The notes beneath the pieces were generated by a model. It was not told where the DNA came from and did no database searches. It was given only the letters and a program-made list of their open reading frames with translations. From an uncultured Prevotellaceae bacterium (GTDB lineage: Bacteria; Bacteroidota; Bacteroidia; Bacteroidales; Bacteroidaceae), in NCBI GenBank assembly GCA_937898415.1, contig CALDLA010000172.1, positions 62,001-126,000 of the forward strand: 64,000 nucleotides of DNA, written 5' to 3'. The translations under genes were made by a program, and so were the position numbers. Below, piece by piece: positions 52,890 through 62,355 of the stretch. The first letter of the stretch is position 1, and each line of letters starts with the position of its first letter.

Positions 52890-54137
52890 ATGAAGGAATT
52901 TGTCATATCAGAAGCCAAAGCCGAGACGGCGGTTCTCGTAGGACTGATTACCAATCAACAGGATGAAGCCAAGACCAAGGAATATCTGGACGAACTGGAA
53001 TTCCTGGCTGATACGGCGGGTGCCGTGGTTGTCAAGCGTTTCACCCAGAAGGTGGGTGGCCCCAGCAGTGTGACTTACGTCGGCAGTGGCAAGCTACAGG
53101 AAATCAAGGAATATGTTAAACTCTGCGAGGACGCGGAGGAGCCGGTCGGCATGGTCATCTTCGACGATGAACTGACGGCCAAGCAGATACGCAATATAGA
53201 GAAAGAATTACAGGTGAAGATACTGGACCGCACATCGCTGATTCTTGACATCTTTGCCATGCGGGCCCAGACGGCTGAGGCTAAGGCTCAGGTGGAACTG
53301 GCACAGCACCGCTACATGCTGCCTCGGTTGCAGCGGCTTTGGACGCACTTGGAACGCCAGGGTGGTGGCTCCGGCTCGGGCGGTGGCAAGGGAAGCGTAG
53401 GACTGCGCGGTCCTGGTGAGACACAGTTGGAGATGGACCGCCGTATCATCCTGCAGCGCATCACGCTGCTGAAACAGCGGTTGGCTGAGATTGACAAGCA
53501 GAAGACTACGCAAAGGAAGAACCGTGGCCGTCTGATACGTGTGGCCTTGGTGGGCTATACCAACGTGGGAAAATCGACGATGATGAACCTGCTGTCGAAG
53601 AGCGAAGTGTTTGCCGAGAACAAACTCTTTGCCACGCTCGACACGACGGTGCGCAAGGTGACGGTCGACAACCTGCCCTTCCTACTGGCCGACACCGTGG
53701 GCTTTATCCGCAAACTGCCCTCTGACCTGGTGGAGTCGTTCAAATCTACGCTTGACGAGGTACGCGAGGCCGACCTGCTGGTACACGTCGTGGACATCTC
53801 GCATCCTGACTTCGAGGAACAGATAACGGTGGTGGAGAAGACGCTGGCCGAACTGGGCTGTGCCGATAAACCGTCGATGATTGTCTTCAACAAGGTTGAT
53901 GCCTACACCTGGACGCCTCAGGACGAAGACGACCTGACGGAGCCAACCCGTGAGAACATCTCGTTGGACGAGCTGAAGCAGACGTGGATGGCGAAACTTG
54001 ACGAGAACTGCATTTTCATCTCAGCCCGTGAGAAGGAGAACATAGACGAGCTTCGGAGCGTATTATATAAGAAGGTACGCGAATTGCACGTACAGAAATA
54101 TCCATATAACGACTTTTTATACCAAGACTATGAGTAA
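52890..54137 (+). CDS. hflX: Ribosome-associated GTPase HflX
   Basis: 415 residues. The N-terminal HflX domain includes YVGSGKLQEIKEYV and FDDELTAKQIRNIEKEL; a coiled region with GGKGSVGLRGPGETQLEMDRR follows. The G domain has VGYTNVGKSTMMN (P-loop), DTVGFIRKLPSDLVESFKSTL (G3), VFNKVDAY (G4) and ISAREKEN (G5). HflX splits stalled 70S ribosomes. It heads a tight seven-gene run and overlaps the DUF4954 gene by 8 bp. Confidence 0.95.
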   Translation: MKEFVISEAKAETAVLVGLITNQQDEAKTKEYLDELEFLADTAGAVVVKRFTQKVGGPSSVTYVGSGKLQEIKEYVKLCEDAEEPVGMVIFDDELTAKQIRNIEKELQVKILDRTSLILDIFAMRAQTAEAKAQVELAQHRYMLPRLQRLWTHLERQGGGSGSGGGKGSVGLRGPGETQLEMDRRIILQRITLLKQRLAEIDKQKTTQRKNRGRLIRVALVGYTNVGKSTMMNLLSKSEVFAENKLFATLDTTVRKVTVDNLPFLLADTVGFIRKLPSDLVESFKSTLDEVREADLLVHVVDISHPDFEEQITVVEKTLAELGCADKPSMIVFNKVDAYTWTPQDEDDLTEPTRENISLDELKQTWMAKLDENCIFISAREKENIDELRSVLYKKVRELHVQKYPYNDFLYQDYE

Positions 54138-55983
54138 TTACAGACAACTGACACAGAGTGAGATTGACATTCTTGAGAATAATGTCTGCTGGGCTGAGGA
54201 CTGGCAGCGAGTACAGGTGGCTGAGGGGTTCAAACCCTACAATTTCCACCGGGTCATGTTCTATGGCGACATCCGGTTGGGCGAATTCCACAAGATGGTG
54301 GAGGTGACGAAGGGATTCTTCAAGCATTCCGGCATCAACGATGCCACGCTGCGCAATGTGACCGTCGGCAACGACTGCCTGATTGAAGGTGTGGGCAACT
54401 TCATCAACAACTATACGATTGGCAACGACTGCTACATCTCGAACATCTGCACGTTAGAGACCACCGACGATGCGACGTACGGCGAAGGTTCGGTTATCTC
54501 GGTGCTCAACGAGATGGGCGACGGCAACGTGACCATCTTCCGTGAACTGAACTCACAGATGGCGGCTCTCATGGTGAAATATAACCGTGACAAGGAACTG
54601 CGCCAGACGCTGCAGCAGATGATTGAGGACGAACTGCGGGTGACCCGGCCAGAGCGCGGACTCATCGGCAATAATGTGAAGATTATCAATGCGAAGGATA
54701 TTACCAATACCATTATCAAGGGCTACTGTGAGATTAGCGGTGCGTCGCGGCTGTCAGAGTGTACGGTGATGTCGTCGATGGATGCCCCCGTGTTCATCGG
54801 GACGGGTGTCATCTGCGAGAACTCGATTATCTGCGACGGCTGCAGCATCAACAACTCGGTGAAGATGCAGGACTGCTTCGTGGGCGAGGCTTGTCAGATA
54901 ACCAATGGCTTCACGGCCGAAGCCAGCCTGTTCTTTGCCAATTCGTTCATGGCCAACGGTGAGGCCTGCGCTGCCTTCTGTGGTCCGTTCTCGGCCTCCC
55001 ATCATAAGTCGAGTCTGCTCATCGGCGGTGAGTTCTCGTTCTATAATGCCGGTTCGAACACCAACTTCTCGAACCATGCCTACAAGATGGGTCCCCTGCA
55101 TTACGGAACCTTGGAGCGTGGCACGAAGACGGCCTCGGGCTCCTACATCCTGATGCCAGCCACCATCGGTGCCTTCTCGGTCTGCTTCGGTAAACTGATG
55201 CACCATCCTGACACGCGCTGTCTGCCGTTCTCCTATCTGATGGCCTACGGCGACACGATGTATATCGTGCCGGGACGTAACATCACTACCGTCGGTCTGT
55301 ACCGCGACATCAAGAAGTGGCCGAAGCGTGACAAGCGTTCAAAGCAGTCGCGCAAGTCCATCATCAACTTCGACTGGTTGTCGCCGTTCACTGTCGGCGA
55401 AATTATGGAGGGTATCAAGATTCTGACTGCCCTACGCGAAGCATCGGGCGACAATGTATCGTCGTACAACTTCCATGAGTATGTCATCAATGCCTCGTCG
55501 CTGCGCAAGGGACTGAAATACTACGACATCGCCCTGCGCATCTTCATGGGAGCCGTGCTAAAACGTGCCCAAAAGGAGGACTACATCGGTCAGCCCGTCA
55601 GTTCAGTAGGAAAAGGCCGTTGGGTAGATCTCAGTGGACTGCTGATGCCTGAGTCCGAGGAACAGCGGCTGATTGACGAAATCAAGTCGGGTGCTTTTGA
55701 CAACATCCAGCAGGTGCTCGACCGTTTTACGGACATCAACAACCGCTACAGCGACTATCGCTGGGCGTGGTCGTATCAGACGATTCTGGACTACTACCAC
55801 CTGGACGAACTTGATGCTGCGGCCTGCGAGAGAATCCATGATGATTACGTCCGTGCCCGCCGTGCCTGGATTGCCGAAATCCGCAAGGATGCCGAGAAGG
55901 AGTTTGCCATGGGCGACGTAGAGCAAGAGGTGTTTGACGACTTCCTGAGTAAATTAGATCACGAGATAGACTATGAAAACTAA
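54130..55983 (+). CDS. DUF4954 family left-handed beta-helix protein
   Basis: 617 residues, no signal peptide. Residues ~65-360 show hexapeptide-type turns (ATLRNVTVGNDCLIEGVGNFINNYTIGNDCYISN; VFIGTGVICENSIICDGCSINN), as in UDP-sugar acyltransferases and nucleotidyltransferase C-termini. The C-terminal third is helical. This matches the Bacteroidetes DUF4954 group, whose function is not known; a cytoplasmic sugar-linked transferase is possible. It overlaps both neighbours (8 and 11 bp). Confidence 0.85.
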   Translation: MSNYRQLTQSEIDILENNVCWAEDWQRVQVAEGFKPYNFHRVMFYGDIRLGEFHKMVEVTKGFFKHSGINDATLRNVTVGNDCLIEGVGNFINNYTIGNDCYISNICTLETTDDATYGEGSVISVLNEMGDGNVTIFRELNSQMAALMVKYNRDKELRQTLQQMIEDELRVTRPERGLIGNNVKIINAKDITNTIIKGYCEISGASRLSECTVMSSMDAPVFIGTGVICENSIICDGCSINNSVKMQDCFVGEACQITNGFTAEASLFFANSFMANGEACAAFCGPFSASHHKSSLLIGGEFSFYNAGSNTNFSNHAYKMGPLHYGTLERGTKTASGSYILMPATIGAFSVCFGKLMHHPDTRCLPFSYLMAYGDTMYIVPGRNITTVGLYRDIKKWPKRDKRSKQSRKSIINFDWLSPFTVGEIMEGIKILTALREASGDNVSSYNFHEYVINASSLRKGLKYYDIALRIFMGAVLKRAQKEDYIGQPVSSVGKGRWVDLSGLLMPESEEQRLIDEIKSGAFDNIQQVLDRFTDINNRYSDYRWAWSYQTILDYYHLDELDAAACERIHDDYVRARRAWIAEIRKDAEKEFAMGDVEQEVFDDFLSKLDHEIDYEN

Positions 55984-58900
55984 GGTATTGCTGTTTGCTG
56001 TTTTGTTTGGACTCGCTCTGGGTTCCTGTGAAAAGTATAAGTATGAGACGGTAAAAGGTGACCTTTCGGCGACACGTATCTACACACTGGATAACGGTCT
56101 GAAGGTCTACCTGAGTGTCAACAAGGAAAAGCCTCGTATTCAGACCTATATCGCTGTGCGTACTGGTTCGAAGAACGACCCGGCAGAGACCACCGGACTG
56201 GCCCACTACTTGGAACATCTGATGTTCAAGGGTACGGGCAAGTTCGGCGTGACAGACTCCGTGAAGGAGGCACCGCTGCTGGCCGAGATTGAGCGTCTTT
56301 ATGAGCAGTATCGTCCATTGACCGACCCGGAGATGCGCCGTCAGTGCTATCACCAGATTGACTCAGTTTCACAACTTGCCGCCCAGTATTTCATTCCCAA
56401 CGAGTACGACAAACTGATGGCGGCCATCGGTTCGGAAGGTTCCAATGCCTATACATCGAACGACGTGACCTGCTATGTGGAGGACATTCCCTCGAATGAG
56501 GTGGAGAACTGGGCCAAGATCCAGGCTGACCGTTTCCAGAATATGGTCATCCGCGGTTTCCATACTGAGTTGGAGGCCGTCTATGAGGAGTATAACATCG
56601 GACTGACCCGTGACGTCAACAAACTCTACGAGGCTCTGTGCCGCAAGCTCTGTCCGACCCATCCCTATGGTACGCAGACCACCATTGGTACCCAGGAGCA
56701 CCTGAAGAATCCTTCTATTACAAACATCAAGAACTACTTCGCCAAGTGGTATGTGCCCAACAATGTGGCTATCTGCATGGCGGGCGACTTCAATCCCGAC
56801 GAAGTCATCCAGACCATCGACCGCTACTTCGGACAGTGGCAACCCGCCACCGTGCCCGCCGATTCTCCGTCGGGTATAGTCCCTCAGCCACAGTTCCCGG
56901 AGCAGCCCGTGTTTACCGAACCGCAGGACACCAGTGTTATCGGTCCTGAGGCAGAGACCCTCTGGTTAGGATGGCGCTTCGACCGTGGCGCATCGCTGCA
57001 GACTGACACCCTGGAGGTGATTGAGTCGATGCTGAGCAACGGTACTGCAGGACTCATCGACCTCGACATCAACCAGCAGATGAAGATGCTTGAGGCATGG
57101 GGTGGGGTAGAGTCGCTGATGGACTATTCGCTGTTCATCCTTGCCGGTACGCCGAAGGAGGGACAGACACTCGACGAAGTGCGCACACTGCTGTTGGAGG
57201 AAATCGGTAAACTGAAGCGCGGGGAGTTCTCTGACGACCTGCTGCCATCAGTCATCAACAACCTGAAGTTACAATACTATAATGCCTTGGAGGACAACCG
57301 TTCGCGGGCTGACATGTTCGTTGATGCCTTTATCATCGGCACACCGTGGGAGCAGGCAGTCACCCGTCTGGACCGATTGGCTGGTATGACCAAACAGCAG
57401 ATTGTGGACTTCGCTGCGCATCATTTCACCGATGGCTATGCCGTCGTCTACAAACGTCAGGGTGTTGATCCCAACGAGAAGAAGATTGACAAGCCCCAAA
57501 TCACGCCGATTGCCGCCAACCGCGACATTGTCAGTCAGTTTGTGAAGGATATCCAGGCCGCCGAGGTGAAGCCCATTGAACCGAAGTTCGTGGATTTCAA
57601 GCGTGACTTGACCTTTGGTTCCCTCATACCAACGATTCCCTATGTCTATGTCCAGAATACGGAGAACGGCCGCTTCCAGTTAGCCTTCCGCTATGAGTTC
57701 GGCAAACTGGCCGATGTGCGTTATGACTATGCTGCCGACTATCTTGACTATTTGGGTACCGACGAGTTGACGGCCGAGCAGGTGAAACAGCAGTTCTATA
57801 AGCTGGCCTGCAACTTCGAAATCAGCGTGGGCGAGCGCAATATTAATATCACGCTTAACGGACTGAGCGAGAGTATGGGGGAGGCTGTGGTACTTTTGGA
57901 GAACCTCCTGCAGAATGCCAAGGTCGATCAGGAGGCTTACGACCAATACGTCAGTTTGGTGGACAAAGCTCGCGCCGATGCCAAGCTTGACCAGCGTACC
58001 TGCTTTGACTGTCTGTTCAACTACGGCATCTATGGCTCCTATAACCCCAAACGCAACCTGTTGACCACCGCCCAGCTGCGTGAGACCAATCCGCAGGAGT
58101 TGCTCGACCTGCTGAAGAATCTCAGCCAGTATGAGCACACCGTATTATATTATGGTCCGATGAGCCAGCAGGCATTACAGGAGTCGCTGGTTCCCCACCT
58201 CCAGTCGCTTGCCTCAGCATTGAAACCAGCTCCAGAGTTCAAACCTTACGTCATGGAATCAACACCCCAGAATGAGATTCTCATTGCACCCTTCGATGCG
58301 AAGAACATCTATATGCGGATGTATCACAACGAGCAACGTCAGTGGAATCCTGCTGAGGAACCCGTGCAGGCGCTGTTCAATGAGTACTTCGGTGGAGGCA
58401 TGAACACTGTCGTCTTCCAGGAGATGCGTGAGACCCGTGGTCTGGCCTATAATGCCTGGGCCATGTATTGCCGTCCTCAACTGAAGGACGAGCCGGAGAA
58501 TTTCTTCACGCATATCATTACCCAAAACGACAAGATGATGGACTGTGTGACCCACTTCCATACCATCCTCGACAGCATCCCGCAGAGTGAGGCTTCGTTC
58601 CAGATAGCCAAGGAAGGTCTGACCAAGCAACTGGCCAGCCGCCGTACAACGAAGTTCGGCCTGATTAATGCCTGGATTGCCGCCCGCAACTTAGGTATCG
58701 ACTACGACCTGAACGAGAGAATCTATGCTGCACTGCCCAACCTGACGATGAAGGACATCGTAGACTTCGAGCAGCAGCAGATAGCCCGCAAGCCTTATCG
58801 CTATATTATCCTCGGCAACGAGCGTGACCTCGACATGGCCGCCCTCCAGCAGTATGGTCCTGTCCGCCGTGTGTCGCTCAGTGAGATATTCGGGTATTAA
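55973..58900 (+). CDS. M16 family zinc peptidase, lipoprotein
   Basis: 975 residues. The leader ends in the lipobox LGSC (MKTKVLLFAVLFGLALGSCEKY), so it is anchored to a membrane. The first M16 unit has the inverted zinc motif HYLEHLMFKGT and the distal Glu in ELEAVYEEYNIGLTRD. The second unit, from about 480, lacks the site, as is normal for the two-unit pitrilysin fold. Predicted role: degradation of peptides in the periplasm. It lies 3 bp before the mannanase gene, although no functional link is obvious. Confidence 0.92.
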   Translation: MKTKVLLFAVLFGLALGSCEKYKYETVKGDLSATRIYTLDNGLKVYLSVNKEKPRIQTYIAVRTGSKNDPAETTGLAHYLEHLMFKGTGKFGVTDSVKEAPLLAEIERLYEQYRPLTDPEMRRQCYHQIDSVSQLAAQYFIPNEYDKLMAAIGSEGSNAYTSNDVTCYVEDIPSNEVENWAKIQADRFQNMVIRGFHTELEAVYEEYNIGLTRDVNKLYEALCRKLCPTHPYGTQTTIGTQEHLKNPSITNIKNYFAKWYVPNNVAICMAGDFNPDEVIQTIDRYFGQWQPATVPADSPSGIVPQPQFPEQPVFTEPQDTSVIGPEAETLWLGWRFDRGASLQTDTLEVIESMLSNGTAGLIDLDINQQMKMLEAWGGVESLMDYSLFILAGTPKEGQTLDEVRTLLLEEIGKLKRGEFSDDLLPSVINNLKLQYYNALEDNRSRADMFVDAFIIGTPWEQAVTRLDRLAGMTKQQIVDFAAHHFTDGYAVVYKRQGVDPNEKKIDKPQITPIAANRDIVSQFVKDIQAAEVKPIEPKFVDFKRDLTFGSLIPTIPYVYVQNTENGRFQLAFRYEFGKLADVRYDYAADYLDYLGTDELTAEQVKQQFYKLACNFEISVGERNINITLNGLSESMGEAVVLLENLLQNAKVDQEAYDQYVSLVDKARADAKLDQRTCFDCLFNYGIYGSYNPKRNLLTTAQLRETNPQELLDLLKNLSQYEHTVLYYGPMSQQALQESLVPHLQSLASALKPAPEFKPYVMESTPQNEILIAPFDAKNIYMRMYHNEQRQWNPAEEPVQALFNEYFGGGMNTVVFQEMRETRGLAYNAWAMYCRPQLKDEPENFFTHIITQNDKMMDCVTHFHTILDSIPQSEASFQIAKEGLTKQLASRRTTKFGLINAWIAARNLGIDYDLNERIYAALPNLTMKDIVDFEQQQIARKPYRYIILGNERDLDMAALQQYGPVRRVSLSEIFGY

Positions 58901-58903
58901 AGC

Positions 58904-61156
58904 ATGAGAAGGTTCGTCTTTGTCGTCTGCGTCATCTGCAGCTTGGCTGCTTCGGTCTCGGCTCAGCCGCGTCAGCAGCTCCTTGCCCGTCTGACGACCC
59001 TGCAGAAGCAGGGCTATATGTTCGGCCATCAGGATGATCCGTTCTACGGACTGACGTGGTCGGGCATTGATGACCCCGCAAGGCCTGAGTATGGTCGCAG
59101 CGATGTGAAAGAGACCTGTGGCGACTATCCCGCCGTCATGGGCTTTGACTTGGGTGGTATTGAGATGGGCGATGCAAAGAACCTTGACTCGGTGCCTTTT
59201 ACTCGTATTCGGGAAGAACTGTTGGCTCATGTGGAGCGTGGGGGGATTGTTACGCTTTCGTGGCATCCACGCAACCCATTGACGGGCGGCACGGCATGGG
59301 ACAATACCGATACAACTGTTGTGGCCAGCATCCTGTCCGGTGGCAAGATGCATGGTAAGTTTGCGCAGTGGATGAAGAATGTGCGTGACTTCTTAGCTAC
59401 CCTGAAAGACAAAGATGATAAGAAGGTCCCGATTATCTTCCGTCCGTGGCACGAGAACAATGGTGGCTGGTTCTGGTGGGGGGCGAAGCAGTGTACACCC
59501 AAGGAGTTCAACGCCCTTTGGCGTATGTTGCAGGACTATTTGGTGAGCGAGGGCTTTGACAATCTGGTGTGGAGTTGGAGTCCGAACTTAGGTGTGGCCA
59601 ATGATGGTTCAATGAAGTACTATCCCGGCGACGACCGCATTGACCTCATCGGCCTTGATGCCTATCAGTGGGGTACGGAGCAAGACTTTGTGCGTCAGTT
59701 CAATGCTGATATGCAGCTTGTCTCTAGCTTTGCCAAACAGCATCAGAAACTCTTTGCCCTGACTGAGTGCGGACTGAAGAACCTGACCGACCCGACGTGG
59801 TGGACACGGGTGCTGAAGCCCCAGCTCGACAAATATCCCCTCTCTTATTTCTTGGTGTGGCGTAACGCCAAGCATGAATACTTCGGTCCGGCACCTGGTG
59901 AGGAGAATGCTCCTTACTTCAACGAGATGGTGCGCAGCGAGAAGGTACTCATGTTGGAGGATGTCAGTAGTCGAAGAGACTTTGTTGTGCAATACGATGG
60001 TCAGTTATGGCTTCGTGACGAGCCTTACCGCTTTGTGGGTACCAACTTCTGGTATGGCCCTATTTTGGCCTCCGAAGGACAGGGAGGTGACCGCCAACGG
60101 CTACAGCGTGAATTGGATAATCTGCATGTCCTCGGCCTCAACAACCTGCGTATTCTTGTTGGAAGTGATGGTCAGCAAGGCGTTACCACCAAGGTGGAAC
60201 CGACGTTGCAAAAAGCTCCGGGAGTTTATAACGACACGCTCTTGGCTGGTCTCGACTATTTGCTCTGCGAGATGGGCAAGCGGGGAATGAAGGCCGTGCT
60301 CTACCTCAATAACTCATGGGAGTGGAGTGGGGGCTATGGCTTCTACTTGGAGCATGCCGGACTGGGTAAGGCCCCACGTCCCAATGAAGCAGGCTATGAG
60401 GCCTATATGCGGCATGTGGCTCAGTTTGCCACCAGCGAGAAGGCACACCAGTTGTTTTATGACTACGTACGGTTTATTCTCTCACGACAGAACCGTTATA
60501 CCTCTTTATTATATAAGGACGACCCTACCATCATGGCGTGGCAGATAGGCAATGAGCCTCGTGCCTTTGGTGACAAGGAAAAGCCCTCCTTTGCACGTTG
60601 GCTGGCTGAATCGTCGGCACTCATCCGCCAGCTTGATTCCAACCATCTTATTTCCGTTGGCTCGGAAGGAATCTGGGGCTGTGAGATGGATTCTGCACTT
60701 TATGTGCAAATATGCAGTGACCCCAATATAGACTATCTGAATGCCCATGTATGGCCCTACAACTGGAGTTGGGTGAAAAAGGAATCGCTTGTCGCGGATG
60801 TTCCCAAGGCGTGTAAGAACACTTCAGACTATCTACGTCCACATTTCGAGATTGCCCGACAACTGCGGAAGCCGCTTGTCATTGAGGAATTCGGATTTCC
60901 GCGTGACGGTTTCAGTTTTTCTCCATCTTCCACAACCAAAGCCCGCGATGCGTATTATCACTACATCTTCTCACTTGTTCAGTCGGAGCCGACAGTTGCT
61001 GGCTGTAACTTCTGGGCTTGGGGCGGTGAGGCTCGTCCACAGCACGAACAATGGCAGGTGGGCGACCCCTATATGGGTGACCCGGCACAGGAGCAGCAAG
61101 GGCTGAACTCCGTATTCAATACCGATGAGACGACATTAAAGTTGATTCCCCGATGA
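58904..61156 (+). CDS. Bifunctional mannanase GH26-GH5
   Basis: 750 residues with signal peptide MRRFVFVVCVICSLAASVSAQ. The GH26 domain (~25-340) has acid/base Glu in RPWHENNGGWFWWG and nucleophile Glu in LFALTECGLKN. The GH5 domain (~355-745), of subfamily 7 type, has the acid/base in MAWQIGNEPRAFG and the nucleophile in LVIEEFGFPRDG. Both families hydrolyse beta-1,4-mannan; the pair suggests combined mannobiohydrolase or endo actions on mannan or glucomannan. GH130 and an epimerase follow with overlaps, forming a full mannan pathway. Confidence 0.93.
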   Translation: MRRFVFVVCVICSLAASVSAQPRQQLLARLTTLQKQGYMFGHQDDPFYGLTWSGIDDPARPEYGRSDVKETCGDYPAVMGFDLGGIEMGDAKNLDSVPFTRIREELLAHVERGGIVTLSWHPRNPLTGGTAWDNTDTTVVASILSGGKMHGKFAQWMKNVRDFLATLKDKDDKKVPIIFRPWHENNGGWFWWGAKQCTPKEFNALWRMLQDYLVSEGFDNLVWSWSPNLGVANDGSMKYYPGDDRIDLIGLDAYQWGTEQDFVRQFNADMQLVSSFAKQHQKLFALTECGLKNLTDPTWWTRVLKPQLDKYPLSYFLVWRNAKHEYFGPAPGEENAPYFNEMVRSEKVLMLEDVSSRRDFVVQYDGQLWLRDEPYRFVGTNFWYGPILASEGQGGDRQRLQRELDNLHVLGLNNLRILVGSDGQQGVTTKVEPTLQKAPGVYNDTLLAGLDYLLCEMGKRGMKAVLYLNNSWEWSGGYGFYLEHAGLGKAPRPNEAGYEAYMRHVAQFATSEKAHQLFYDYVRFILSRQNRYTSLLYKDDPTIMAWQIGNEPRAFGDKEKPSFARWLAESSALIRQLDSNHLISVGSEGIWGCEMDSALYVQICSDPNIDYLNAHVWPYNWSWVKKESLVADVPKACKNTSDYLRPHFEIARQLRKPLVIEEFGFPRDGFSFSPSSTTKARDAYYHYIFSLVQSEPTVAGCNFWAWGGEARPQHEQWQVGDPYMGDPAQEQQGLNSVFNTDETTLKLIPR

Positions 61157-62355
61157 CTATACATGAAAGAATAGAGACGTTGCGCAGACAGCATGAGGCG
61201 CTGCTGATCCGAAGGAACGAGCCTGTGACAGCTGATGGTCCGGCTTTCGGTTCGTTCCGCTTTACCGAGAACGGCATTTATGAGAAGTATCGCTATCCCG
61301 TACTGACCGCTGAGCACATACCGTTGGAGTGGAAATATGACTTCTGTGAGAAGGATAACCCCTACTTGATGCAGCGCATCATGTTCAATGCAGTGTTCAA
61401 TGCGGGAGCTATCAAATTAGGTGGCAAATATCTCTTGATGTGCCGTGTGGAGGGAGCTGACCGTAAGAGCTTCTTTGCCGTGGCTGAGTCGCCCAACGGT
61501 ATCGACAACTTCCGGTTCTGGCCGGAACCAGTCACGATGCCTGATTCACCAGTCCCTACTACGAATGTCTACGATATGCGACTGACGCAGCATGAGGACG
61601 GCTATATCTACGGCGTGTTTTGTGCCGAACGTCACGATGATACTCAGCCGGGCAATCTCTCGGCAGCTACGGCTACCGCCGGCATTGCCAGAACAAAAGA
61701 CCTGAAGACATGGGAGCGGTTGCCCGACCTGAAGTCAGACAGTCAGCAGCGTAACGTGGTGTTGCATCCTGAGTTTGTGGATGGCCACTATGCTTTCTAT
61801 ACCCGTCCACAGGATGGCTTTATCGAAGCGGGCAGTGGGGGCGGCATCGGCTGGGCACTTGTCGACGATATCACCCATGCCGTCATCAGGGACGAGACGA
61901 TTATCAGTCGGCGTCACTACCATACTATTATGGAAGTGAAGAATGGTGAGGGCCCTCATCCGCTGAAGACCGCGAAGGGCTGGCTACACCTGGCCCATGG
62001 CGTGAGAGGGACAGCCGACGGACTACGCTATGTGCTATATCTGTATATGACGGCACTTGACGACCCCACCCGTGTCATTGCCCAGCCCGGCGGTTATTTC
62101 CTGGTGCCTGAATGTGACGAGTACCTGGGAGATGTGATGAATGTCGCCTTCTCGAATGGCTGGATAAAGGATGACGACGGTAGGGTACTGATTTATTATG
62201 CAACGGCTGACACCCGAATGCATGTGGCCGTATCGACCGTTGACCGCCTTGTCGACTACTGCATGAACACCCCGGAAGATGGACTGACAACGACTGCCAG
62301 TGTGGAGAACATCAAACGGCTCATTGAAAAGAACCGCAGAAATGGCTATGCTTAG
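61153..62355 (+). CDS. GH130 mannosylglucose phosphorylase
   Basis: 400 residues without a signal peptide, so cytoplasmic. GH130 marks include MQRIMFNAVFNAGAIKLGGKYLLMCRVEGADRKS (catalytic Asp in the VEGAD turn), NVYDMRLTQHEDGYIYG, HPEFVDGHYAFYTRPQDGF and the phosphate-binding stretch VRGTADGLRYVLYLY. It resembles subfamily 1, which splits 4-O-beta-mannosyl-glucose with phosphate into mannose 1-phosphate and glucose. It overlaps the mannanase gene by 4 bp and the epimerase gene by 14 bp. The pathway logic with the epimerase strongly supports this assignment. Confidence 0.9.
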   Translation: MTIHERIETLRRQHEALLIRRNEPVTADGPAFGSFRFTENGIYEKYRYPVLTAEHIPLEWKYDFCEKDNPYLMQRIMFNAVFNAGAIKLGGKYLLMCRVEGADRKSFFAVAESPNGIDNFRFWPEPVTMPDSPVPTTNVYDMRLTQHEDGYIYGVFCAERHDDTQPGNLSAATATAGIARTKDLKTWERLPDLKSDSQQRNVVLHPEFVDGHYAFYTRPQDGFIEAGSGGGIGWALVDDITHAVIRDETIISRRHYHTIMEVKNGEGPHPLKTAKGWLHLAHGVRGTADGLRYVLYLYMTALDDPTRVIAQPGGYFLVPECDEYLGDVMNVAFSNGWIKDDDGRVLIYYATADTRMHVAVSTVDRLVDYCMNTPEDGLTTTASVENIKRLIEKNRRNGYA